From positions 1 through 33,096 of the forward strand of contig JAFUOK010000039.1 of assembly GCA_017481925.1 (NCBI GenBank): a stretch of DNA of 33,096 nt. Reading direction: 5' to 3'. This stretch comes from Alistipes sp. (GTDB lineage: Bacteria > Bacteroidota > Bacteroidia > Bacteroidales > Rikenellaceae). This document shows, one piece after another, positions 22,898 through 30,010 of the stretch (the first letter of the stretch is position 1; each line of letters opens with the position of its first letter). The position numbers and the translations under genes are program-made. The notes beneath the pieces were generated by a model that was not told the DNA's origin, ran no database searches, and worked only from the letters and a program-made list of their open reading frames with translations.

Positions 22898-24514
22898 ATG
22901 AATCGAAAATATGTTATCGGCATCGACTTCGGAACCGACTCGGTGCGAGCCCTCATAGTGGCAACCGACAATGGCGAGGAGTTGGCCTCAGCCGTTTCGG
23001 CATATCCACGCTGGAGCAAGGGACTATACTGCAATCCCAAAGTAAACCAATATCGTCAGCACCCACAGGACTACATCGACTCGCTCACCGAGGCGGTGCG
23101 TGAGGCCGTGGGGCAGTGCAGCGATGAGGTACGCCTCGGCATCGTGGGTCTTTCGTTCGACTGCACCGCATCGACACCCGTGCTGACCGACAAGGATGGT
23201 ACGCCGTTGGCAATGCTGCCAGAATTTCAGGAGCACCCCGACGCAATGTTTATCCTATGGAAGGACCACACCGCCATTGCAGAGTCGGACAAGATAAACG
23301 AAGTGGCCAAACGCTGGCACACCGACTACACCCGTTACGGTGGCGGCAACCACTCGTGCGAGTGGGTATGGGCAAAGATGTTGCACTCGCTGCGCGTAGC
23401 ACCCGAGCTACGTGAGAAGGCCTACTCGTGGATGGAGCATTGCGACTGGATCAGCGCCTTGCTTTCGGGCGACACCACACCCGAACGTATTGCCCGCAGT
23501 CGCTGTGCGGCAGGTCATAAGGCTATGTGGCACGCCGATTGGGGCGGTATGCCCGAGTGGGAGTTCTGGGACGAGGTAGATCCTTTGCTTCAGGTATTTA
23601 AGGGGCATCTGTTCGAGCAAACCTTCACCAGCGATAAGAGCGCAGGAGGACTCTGCCGCGAGTGGGCCGAGCGTCTTGGCTTGAACGAAGGCATAGCCGT
23701 TGGCGTAGGTGCTATCGACTGCCATGTGGGAGCGGTAGGAGCCGGCGTACGGGATAATGTATTGGTAAAGGTTATGGGCACCTCGACGTGCGATATTACC
23801 ACAGCCGCCTACGACGTTATCGGCTCGCACACCGTACGTGGAATATGTGGTCAGGTGGATGGCTCGGTGCTTCCCAACCGCATAGGTTTTGAGGCCGGAC
23901 AGGCCGCCTTTGGCGATATATATGCGTGGTACAAGCGACTGTTGGGTTGGAGTCTGAAACATGTTGCCAACGCCCCCGAGTTGGAGGACAAAATCCTTGC
24001 ATCACTCACCGCCGAGGCCGAGCAACTCCCCTTGAGCGAAGATGATATGATAGCCGTCGATTGGTTCAACGGTCGTCGCTCTCCCGACGATGATCCGTTG
24101 GCTACGGGCTCGCTACTCAACCTTACGCTTGCCACATCAGCACCCGAGATTTTCAAGGCTCTGGTCGAGGCTACGGCCTTCGGCTCTCGAGCCATCAACG
24201 AGCGTTTGGCTGACGAGGGCTTGCGCATCGACACTATCCTTGCCGTGGGTGGCATATCGAAGAAATCGCGTTTTGTGATGCAGACTATGGCCGACGTTAT
24301 AGGTCTGCCCATCCGCGTGGTGCGTAGCACGCAGGCGTGCGCCCTGGGCTCTGCGATGAATGCCTCTGTAGCAGCTGGAGCACACCCCTCGGTCGAGGCG
24401 GCACAGGATGCTATGTCGTCGGGCTTTGATGGGGAATATACGCCCAATGCCGAGCGTCACGCCATATATAATAAGTTGTACGCCCGCTACCGCCGAGCAG
24501 CCTACGGAGAGTAG
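22898..24514 (+). CDS. araB: Ribulokinase (FGGY family)
   Basis: AraB phosphorylates L-ribulose to L-ribulose-5-phosphate in arabinose catabolism. The 538-residue protein has the N-terminal phosphate-binding motif GIDFGTDSVRALIV, the AraB-like YPRWSKGLYCNPKVNQYRQH segment split over residues 37-56, the substrate region CTAS and ARSRCAAGHKAMWH, and the second-domain ATP motif AVGGISKKSRFVMQ. Length fits AraB. No araA, araD, transporter or regulator is adjacent, so it is an orphan here with its own promoter. Another FGGY pentulokinase is the alternative but less likely. Confidence 0.9.
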   Translation: MNRKYVIGIDFGTDSVRALIVATDNGEELASAVSAYPRWSKGLYCNPKVNQYRQHPQDYIDSLTEAVREAVGQCSDEVRLGIVGLSFDCTASTPVLTDKDGTPLAMLPEFQEHPDAMFILWKDHTAIAESDKINEVAKRWHTDYTRYGGGNHSCEWVWAKMLHSLRVAPELREKAYSWMEHCDWISALLSGDTTPERIARSRCAAGHKAMWHADWGGMPEWEFWDEVDPLLQVFKGHLFEQTFTSDKSAGGLCREWAERLGLNEGIAVGVGAIDCHVGAVGAGVRDNVLVKVMGTSTCDITTAAYDVIGSHTVRGICGQVDGSVLPNRIGFEAGQAAFGDIYAWYKRLLGWSLKHVANAPELEDKILASLTAEAEQLPLSEDDMIAVDWFNGRRSPDDDPLATGSLLNLTLATSAPEIFKALVEATAFGSRAINERLADEGLRIDTILAVGGISKKSRFVMQTMADVIGLPIRVVRSTQACALGSAMNASVAAGAHPSVEAAQDAMSSGFDGEYTPNAERHAIYNKLYARYRRAAYGE

Positions 24515-24545
24515 TATAGTCAATCGCCGAAAAGCTATAAAACAG

Positions 24546-24582
24546 AAAATTTTCGTCTTTAATCAAAAATTTTCGTTTTAAT
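24546..24582 (+). repeat. Two direct repeats upstream of the redox operon promoter
   Basis: AAAATTTTCGTCTTTAAT (24546-24563) and AAAATTTTCGTTTTAAT (24566-24582) are near-identical copies spaced by 20 bp, about two helical turns, just upstream of the -33 region. They are candidate binding sites for a regulator. Confidence 0.5.
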
Positions 24583-24595
24583 ACTCTTTAGATGC

Positions 24596-24624
24596 TTTGC
24601 GTATCAAAATAATTACTATATTTG
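24596..24624 (+). promoter_or_regulatory. Promoter of the iron-sulfur redox operon
   Basis: TTTG (24596-24599), 17 bp, then TATATTTG (24617-24624). The -7 element is a perfect match; the spacing is slightly short. The leader to the ATG at 24687 is about 55 nt. Confidence 0.55.
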
Positions 24625-24686
24625 TAAGCGAGAGGGGATGCGTCCGTGTGCGCTAACCCACATAAATTCATAAAACTAACAAACTT

Positions 24687-26168
24687 ATGTTACGAAAACT
24701 GCGAATCATCGCCGCCACAATCTTCTTTGCGCTGATCACGCTCCTGTTCCTCGACTTCTCGGGAACACTGCATGCGTGGTTTGGCTGGCTGGCAAAAATC
24801 CAATTCCTTCCGGCTGTAATGGCCCTCAATGTAGGAGTCATTGTGTTACTCGTTGCCCTGACGCTCCTCTTCGGACGTGTCTATTGTTCTGTCATCTGCC
24901 CCTTGGGTGTGATGCAGGATGTGATTGCATGGATGGGCAAGAAGAGCAAGAAGAATCGTTACACCTACTCTCCTGCGAAGACCTACCTTCGCTACGGAGT
25001 GCTGGCGTTGTTCGTAGTTCTGATGGTTGCAGGTTTTGCTTCGATTGCAATACTCGTTGCTCCGTACAGCGCATTTGGTCGTATCGCACAGAACCTCTTT
25101 GCGCCCCTCTACGCCTGGGGTAACAACCTGCTGGCTTACTTTGCCGAGCGTGCCGACAGCTACACATTCTACTCAACCGACGTAGTGATTGGCAGCATTG
25201 GCACATTTGCCGTGGCAGCCGTAACGTTTGTTGTAGTAGCCGTATTGGCTTGGCGCAATGGTCGTACATATTGTAACACGATCTGCCCCGTAGGTACTGT
25301 TCTGGGTGCATTGTCACGCTTCTCATTGCTAAAGCCCGTGATCGACACCGACAAGTGTATCAACTGCAACATCTGCTCGAAGAACTGCAAGGCCGCTTGT
25401 ATCGATATTCCCAACCACGCAATCGACTATAGCCGTTGCGTGACATGTATGAATTGTATCGAGAAGTGCCCCAAGAACGCTATCTCTTATACCCGTCGCT
25501 CGACCGTGAAGACAGCAGAGGCAAAGCCCGCTGCAGAGACCAACACCGCACGTCGCAACTTCCTCATCGGCGCAGGTCTGGTAGCCGCCGAGGCTGTTCG
25601 CGCACAGGAGATGCGTGGTGATGGCGGTTTTGCCGTTATCCTGGATAAGCAGGCTCCCGACCGTGAGAATCCTCTCACACCTCCGGGTTCACGCAGCTTC
25701 CGCAACCTTACACAGCACTGCACGGGCTGTCAGTTGTGTGTAGCCGTATGTCCTACGAAGGTTCTGCGTCCGTCGGCTGACCTGAAGTCGTTTATGCAGC
25801 CTACGATGTCGTACGAGCAGGGCTACTGCCGTCCCGAGTGTAACAAGTGCTCGCAGGTATGTCCCGCAGGTGCTATCAAGCCTATCACGGTGGAGGAGAA
25901 GTCGTCAATTCAGATTGGCCACGCCGTATGGGTTAAGAAGAACTGTATCGTTGTTGCCGACGATGTAGATTGTGGCAACTGCGAGCGTCACTGTCCCACA
26001 AAGGCCATCACCATGGTACCGCTCGATCCCGCGAACCCCGAGTCTCGCAAGATTCCTACCGTGAACGACAGCCTCTGCATCGGTTGCGGTGCGTGTGAGA
26101 ACCTCTGTCCCTCACGACCTTTCAGTGCAATATATGTAAAGGGTTATCAGAGTCACCTTCGTTACTAA
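24687..26168 (+). CDS. NapH-NapG-like fused membrane iron-sulfur protein
   Basis: This 493-residue protein appears to join two electron carriers. Residues 1-215 are a NapH/NosR-type membrane part with about four helices and two Cys-x3-Cys-Pro motifs (C67/C71 and C196/C200). Next is a double [4Fe-4S] ferredoxin domain (C224-C227-C230-C234, C251-C254-C257-C261). At 288-307 there is an internal twin-arginine signal, ARRNFLIGAGLVAAEAVRAQ. The C-terminal part resembles Tat-exported NapG/MauM ferredoxins with four cluster motifs (C345-C355, C381-C392, C420-C436, C464-C474). NapGH-type pairs pass electrons from menaquinol to the periplasm. The fusion and cluster count are read from sequence; the role is inferred. 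It is the first gene of an operon, 10 bp before the aldo/keto reductase. Confidence 0.85.
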   Translation: MLRKLRIIAATIFFALITLLFLDFSGTLHAWFGWLAKIQFLPAVMALNVGVIVLLVALTLLFGRVYCSVICPLGVMQDVIAWMGKKSKKNRYTYSPAKTYLRYGVLALFVVLMVAGFASIAILVAPYSAFGRIAQNLFAPLYAWGNNLLAYFAERADSYTFYSTDVVIGSIGTFAVAAVTFVVVAVLAWRNGRTYCNTICPVGTVLGALSRFSLLKPVIDTDKCINCNICSKNCKAACIDIPNHAIDYSRCVTCMNCIEKCPKNAISYTRRSTVKTAEAKPAAETNTARRNFLIGAGLVAAEAVRAQEMRGDGGFAVILDKQAPDRENPLTPPGSRSFRNLTQHCTGCQLCVAVCPTKVLRPSADLKSFMQPTMSYEQGYCRPECNKCSQVCPAGAIKPITVEEKSSIQIGHAVWVKKNCIVVADDVDCGNCERHCPTKAITMVPLDPANPESRKIPTVNDSLCIGCGACENLCPSRPFSAIYVKGYQSHLRY

Positions 26169-26178
26169 ACTTACAGCT

Positions 26179-27549
26179 ATGAAAAAGACAAACAACAATA
26201 TAGATCGTCGCGAGTTCCTCAAGCGCATGGGCGCAGGCTCGCTCCTTACGGCTGCTGCCTTTACAGGCTGTAAGCCCAATGATTTGAAGATTGACCCCTC
26301 GGTCGTTCACGGCGAGATTCCCACCGACAAGATGACCTACCGAATGAATGAGCGCGTAGGCGACAAGGTATCTATCTTGGGTTACGGATGTATGCGCTGG
26401 CCCTTCCTCGAGGATGGCACAACGCTCGATCAGGAGACTATCAATGAGTTGGTAGATTATGCTATCGCTCATGGTGTCAATTACTTCGACACCTCACCCG
26501 TATATTGCCAGACCAAGTCGGAGGAGGCTACTGGTATAGCACTGAGCCGCTATCCGAGAAATAGCTACTACCTGGCAACCAAGATGTCGAACTTCTCGAA
26601 TTGGACCTTCGAGAACTCGAAGCTCATGTACGAGCGTTCGATGCGTCTGTTGCAGACCGATTATTTCGACTACTACCTGCTACACAACATCTCATCTATC
26701 GAGATGTTTAACGCCCGCTTTATCGACAACGGCATCCTCGACTACCTGATCAAGGAGCGTGAGGCAGGCCGCATCCGCAACCTCGGATGGTCGTTCCACG
26801 GTGTGCAGGAGGTCTTCGACCACGTACTCACATATCACGACAAGGTGCATTGGGACTTCGTGCAGATTCAGATGAACTACCAGGATTGGCGCAACGCCAG
26901 CCAGGGACGTAACGTGAATGCCGAGTACCTCTACGCCGAGTTGGAGAAGCGCAATATCCCCGTAGTGATCATGGAGCCTCTGCTGGGTGGTCGTCTGTCG
27001 AACGTTCCCAACCATATCTCGGCTCGTCTGAAGCAGCAGGAGCCCGAGCGCAGCGTTGCTTCGTGGGCTTTCCGCTTTGTGGGTTCTTATCCCAGAGTGC
27101 TTACCGCACTAAGTGGCATGACCTACATGGAGCACTTGCAGGATAACATCCACACGTTCGCACCATTGAAGGAGCTGACGCAGGAGGAGAAGGAGTTCTT
27201 GTTCGAAACAGCCGACCTTATGGCTCACTATCCCACGGTGCCGTGCAACGACTGTAAGTATTGTATGCCTTGTCCCTACGGTGTGGATATTCCGGGTGTA
27301 TTGTTGCACTACAACAAGTGTGTCAATGAGGGTAACCTCTCGGACTCTTCGCGCGACGAGAACTACGTCAAGGCACGCCGTGCGTTCCTCGAGGGTTACG
27401 ACCGTGCGGTGGAGAAGGAGCGTCAGGCGTCGCACTGTACGGGCTGTAAGGAGTGTAACTCTCACTGCCCGCAGCGCATCAACATTCCGCGGGAGTTGCA
27501 GCGCATCGACAAGTACATCGAGGACCTGAAGCAGGGACGTGAGTTTTAA
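26179..27549 (+). CDS. Tat-exported aldo/keto reductase with C-terminal iron-sulfur domain
   Basis: This 456-residue protein starts with a twin-arginine signal (DRREFLKRMGAGS, 9-21), hydrophobic stretch and a possible lipobox ending at Cys31. Residues 60-330 form an aldo/keto reductase barrel with the complete tetrad Asp104, Tyr109, Lys135 and His169. The C-terminal domain has two ferredoxin motifs (C356-C359-C362-C365 with C381 nearby, and C420-C423-C426-C430P). Aldo/keto reductases normally use cytosolic NADPH. Export by Tat in folded form and the attached clusters suggest electrons come from the fused NapHG-like partner encoded upstream. The physiological carbonyl substrate is unknown. It is followed 3 bp later by the DUF1893 gene. 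Confidence 0.87.
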   Translation: MKKTNNNIDRREFLKRMGAGSLLTAAAFTGCKPNDLKIDPSVVHGEIPTDKMTYRMNERVGDKVSILGYGCMRWPFLEDGTTLDQETINELVDYAIAHGVNYFDTSPVYCQTKSEEATGIALSRYPRNSYYLATKMSNFSNWTFENSKLMYERSMRLLQTDYFDYYLLHNISSIEMFNARFIDNGILDYLIKEREAGRIRNLGWSFHGVQEVFDHVLTYHDKVHWDFVQIQMNYQDWRNASQGRNVNAEYLYAELEKRNIPVVIMEPLLGGRLSNVPNHISARLKQQEPERSVASWAFRFVGSYPRVLTALSGMTYMEHLQDNIHTFAPLKELTQEEKEFLFETADLMAHYPTVPCNDCKYCMPCPYGVDIPGVLLHYNKCVNEGNLSDSSRDENYVKARRAFLEGYDRAVEKERQASHCTGCKECNSHCPQRINIPRELQRIDKYIEDLKQGREF

Positions 27550-27552
27550 GAT

Positions 27553-27972
27553 ATGACGCGCGAGCAAGCAATAGAACTCCTGCACTCATCGCACTGTTCG
27601 TGTGTGATAGTAAACTCCACGCGCGTGGAGCAATTCCACGCGCGTGGAGTGAAGGACCTGCATCGCCTGCTACACGACGATAGGGCTCTGCTCGACGGAG
27701 CCTTCATCGCCGACAAGGTGGTAGGCAAGGGCGCCGCAGCGCTGATGGTTGCAGGTGGAGTACGAGAGGTCTATACCGACGTGATAAGTCGGGGGGCGCT
27801 CTCACTCTTCACGCAAAGCGGGGTAGAGGTGGAGTTTGGTCTGCTTGTAGAGAATATCATCAACCGCACGGGCACGGATATATGCCCCGTCGAGAAGTTG
27901 TGCCTACAGTGCCTCACGGCCGAGGAGTGCCTGCCGCTGATTGACGATTTTATAGAACAAATGAACAGATGA
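27553..27972 (+). CDS. DUF1893 domain protein
   Basis: This 139-residue cytoplasmic protein has no signal or membrane segment. Features I associate with DUF1893 are the CVIV strand near residue 17, the RGVKDLHRLL segment (34-43), the LDGAFIADKVVGKGAAALMVAGGV core (52-75), and a C-terminal CPVEKLC motif followed by EECLPLIDDFI. The family has a cytidine deaminase-like fold but no proven reaction known to me; Cys residues near the end could bind metal. It lies within the redox operon, 3 bp after the aldo/keto reductase and overlapping the next gene by 4 bp. A striking double palindrome lies in its 5' part (27614-27650). Confidence 0.8.
   Translation: MTREQAIELLHSSHCSCVIVNSTRVEQFHARGVKDLHRLLHDDRALLDGAFIADKVVGKGAAALMVAGGVREVYTDVISRGALSLFTQSGVEVEFGLLVENIINRTGTDICPVEKLCLQCLTAEECLPLIDDFIEQMNR
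27614..27650. repeat. Double GC-rich palindrome inside the DUF1893 gene
   Basis: CTCCACGCGCGTGGAG (27615-27630) is a perfect 16-bp palindrome. The core CCACGCGCGTGG recurs at 27636-27647, and the 37-bp unit is itself an inverted repeat (15-bp arms 27614-27628 and 27636-27650, 7-bp spacer). It codes for STRVEQFHARGV without breaking the frame. It could form alternative hairpins or a protein site. Confidence 0.9.
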
Positions 27973-28592
27973 CAAGGATTGCAACATACCTCACCGCCGT
28001 GGCGCTGCTTGTTGTTGCAACAGCCTGCACGGGCGACAGCACGCGAGAGCGCATACGTCAATCGGTGGAGCGTCAGATGGATCGCTATCCGCACTCGACA
28101 CTTCGCGACCTGTACAAGAACTACTTTCAGGATCGCTTCGGGCCCGGACACATCATCGCCGACGAGAAAGCTGCCGATAACTACCTGCGCTACGAGTTGG
28201 AGAATGCGGCCACGATGGAGGGCGACGACTACGAACCTACGGGCTACGAGGAGCGCTTTATGCGAGTAAACCTCAGCGTAATAGCCGACGGCAGAGTGCC
28301 TTACGACAAGTACCTCAGCGCATTTGTGCGTAGCGTGAATGGCATTGAGCCTATCACCATCGAGCAATGGCGCGAGGAGTGGAAGGTAATCGACGAGGTC
28401 ATAAATGAGATGAATCTCAACCTGCCCGACTATGAGGCCGACCGCGCGGAGATATGGGCATTGTTGGAGCGAGGGGAGTATGTTATGCACCACAGCAAAC
28501 TCTTTGAGCAGCACTACGATCCGCACTATCGCATCATCGAGCGAGAGATATTCCAGCGAGAGATACTACCGCTCATAGAGCAAAAAAGATAA
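27969..28592 (+). CDS. Conserved Bacteroidetes lipoprotein of unknown function
   Basis: This 207-residue protein has a lipoprotein signal (MTRIATYLTAVALLVVATAC, lipid Cys20). The mature part is alpha-helical and charged, with the segments YPHSTLRDLYKNYFQDRFGPGHI (57-ish onward), DDYEPTGYEERFMRVNLSV, AFVRSVNGIEP and YDPHYRIIEREIF. I recognise this as a conserved but unnamed family in Bacteroidetes; no reaction is known to me. His, Asp and Glu are frequent and could bind metal. The ATG overlaps the DUF1893 stop (ATGA), so it is translationally coupled and belongs to the redox operon. It would act in the periplasm, as the aldo/keto reductase probably does. Confidence 0.72.
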   Translation: MTRIATYLTAVALLVVATACTGDSTRERIRQSVERQMDRYPHSTLRDLYKNYFQDRFGPGHIIADEKAADNYLRYELENAATMEGDDYEPTGYEERFMRVNLSVIADGRVPYDKYLSAFVRSVNGIEPITIEQWREEWKVIDEVINEMNLNLPDYEADRAEIWALLERGEYVMHHSKLFEQHYDPHYRIIEREIFQREILPLIEQKR

Positions 28593-28613
28593 CGTTCTTA
28601 TCAAAATCGGCAA

Positions 28614-28621
28614 TATTTTTG
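28614..28621 (+). promoter_or_regulatory. Promoter -7 element for the superoxide dismutase gene
   Basis: TATTTTTG fits TAnnTTTG, 32 bp before the ATG, giving a leader of about 25 nt. No good -33 element is seen. Confidence 0.45.
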
Positions 28622-28630
28622 AAAGGTAAG

Positions 28631-28656
28631 CATCGTAATTTAATTTTTTTACGATG
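28631..28656 (+). promoter_or_regulatory. Hairpin covering the superoxide dismutase start codon
   Basis: CATCGTAA (28631-28638) pairs perfectly with TTACGATG (28649-28656), whose last three bases are the ATG. The start codon would be buried in an 8-bp stem with a 10-nt AT-rich loop, which could limit translation. Confidence 0.5.
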
Positions 28657-29304
28657 AAAATACTTATCTTTACAATGTTATTGCTCGGCACGTCCGCCTC
28701 GTGGGCGCAGGAGAGGGTCACAGAGTATGAGTATATCACTCTGCCTTATGCGCTCGACGCTTTGGAGCCTGCGATAAGCCGCCGCACGATGGCACTGCAC
28801 TACGGCGAGCATCTGCGCTCGTATGTGGAGAACCTGAACAGGCTTATCAAGGGTACGGCTATGGAGGGCGAGACGTTGGAGGATGTGGTGCTGATGGCCG
28901 AGGGCCCGCTACTTAACAATGCGGGGCAGACGCTGAACCACAACCTCTACTTCCTGCAATTCTCACCTTCGGGTGGGGGTGAGCCGTCGGGAGCACTCCG
29001 CAGGGCGATCGTCCGCCGTTGGGGCTCGGTCGATAACTTCCGGCTGGCTATGGAGGAGGCCGCCCGCACGCTCTTCGGATCGGGATGGGTGTGGCTCACG
29101 GCTGATGGGGCTGGCAACCTATACATCCTGCAGGAGGCAGGCGGACTGAACCCCGTGCGACGCGAGTTAAGACCTCTGTTGGGTTTTGATGTGTGGGAGC
29201 ACGCCTACTATTTGGATTATGAGAATCGACGTAAGGACCATGTGAATGCCTTGTGGCAGATAGTGAGTTGGCCCGTCGTGGAGAAAAGATTTGAGAATAA
29301 TTAA
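28654..29304 (+). CDS. Exported Fe-type superoxide dismutase
   Basis: This enzyme dismutates superoxide to oxygen and peroxide. The 216-residue protein has a signal peptide (MKILIFTMLLLGTSASWAQ), so it acts in the periplasm. Metal ligands are all present: His49 (ALHYGEHL), His96 (GQTLNHNLYF), Asp179 and His183 (DVWEHAYYLDY). Gln92, four residues before His96, occupies the Fe-type (or cambialistic) position. Most bacterial Fe/Mn enzymes are cytosolic, so export is unusual, and one active-site-region His is replaced (HYGEHL where HYGKHH is usual). It follows the redox operon by 61 bp and precedes the ECF gene by 19 bp. Confidence 0.9.
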   Translation: MKILIFTMLLLGTSASWAQERVTEYEYITLPYALDALEPAISRRTMALHYGEHLRSYVENLNRLIKGTAMEGETLEDVVLMAEGPLLNNAGQTLNHNLYFLQFSPSGGGEPSGALRRAIVRRWGSVDNFRLAMEEAARTLFGSGWVWLTADGAGNLYILQEAGGLNPVRRELRPLLGFDVWEHAYYLDYENRRKDHVNALWQIVSWPVVEKRFENN

Positions 29305-29323
29305 CACATAAAGTATTTGTATT

Positions 29324-29836
29324 ATGCAGACAACAAGCATTAAACTCTACTCGTTGAACTACAACGAAACAAAGACCTACATCACTGCAGCGCTCTTTAT
29401 TTTGGGCAATATCGCTCTGCCGCAGATTTGCCACCTTGTACCCCAGGGCGGTATGATTTTGTTGCCCATCTACTTCTTTACGCTTATTGGCGCATATAAG
29501 TATGGATGGAAGGTTGGTCTTTTGACTGCCGTACTCTCACCCGTTGTGAACCACCTGCTCTTCGGTATGCCCGCAGCAGCCGTATTGGTTCCCATCTTGG
29601 CTAAATCTACAATCTTGGCCATTACAGCAGGCTATGTAGCATCACACTATCGCAAGGTATCACTCTCACTCATCGCCACTGTTGTGTTTGCATATCAGAC
29701 CATAGGCGGTCTGTTCGAGTGGGCCTGGACGGGTAGCATCGACGCCGCATTGCAGGACTTCAGCCTGGGTATCCCTGGTATGTTGTTGCAGATCGTTGGC
29801 GGTTACCTCTTCATCAAGTATCTGTTGAAGAAGTAA
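29324..29836 (+). CDS. ECF transporter S component
   Basis: This 170-residue integral membrane protein has five or six hydrophobic helices, with YITAALFILGNIALPQICHL near residue 19, then GMILLPIYFFTLIGAYKYGW and VLVPILAKSTILAITAGYVA. This matches substrate-binding S components of energy-coupling factor vitamin/cofactor transporters; which ligand is bound cannot be read. EcfA/EcfT genes are not adjacent, as in group II systems. It follows the dismutase gene by 19 bp and ends at a terminator. Confidence 0.83.
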   Translation: MQTTSIKLYSLNYNETKTYITAALFILGNIALPQICHLVPQGGMILLPIYFFTLIGAYKYGWKVGLLTAVLSPVVNHLLFGMPAAAVLVPILAKSTILAITAGYVASHYRKVSLSLIATVVFAYQTIGGLFEWAWTGSIDAALQDFSLGIPGMLLQIVGGYLFIKYLLKK

Positions 29837-29856
29837 CGACAACACCATAAATAGAA

Positions 29857-29887
29857 AAAGAGGTTATCCCCAAAGGATAACCTCTTT
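29857..29887 (+). terminator. Intrinsic terminator after the ECF gene
   Basis: AAAGAGGTTATCC (29857-29869) pairs with GGATAACCTCTTT (29875-29887), 13 bp with a 5-nt loop, 20 bp after the stop. The downstream T tract is short. Confidence 0.8.
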
Positions 29888-29912
29888 CTCTGTAAAGTCG
29901 TATAACAAGAGG

Positions 29913-29993
29913 GATTTCAAGGCCTACGCAGCACGAAAACCGCAGTTTACTCGTCGTAAATGAGGATTTGAGTGCGAGTAAAACGCCGAAATC
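29913..29993. other. Structured intergenic element
   Basis: Between the terminator and the glycoside hydrolase stop, GATTTCAAGGC (29913-29923) pairs with GCCGAAATC (29985-29993), and GCAGTTTACTCG (29942-29953) pairs with CGAGTAAAACGC (29975-29986) with one mismatch. These nested arms look like a repeat element or a second terminator-like structure. No second copy is in the window. Confidence 0.45.
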
Positions 29994-30010
29994 ACCTTGT
30001 TAGGCGGCTT

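Noticed and set aside
27771-28526. 251-codon minus-strand frame opposite the DUF1893 and lipoprotein genes
   Set aside because: It spans two genes coupled by an ATGA overlap and has no promoter; it is a shadow.
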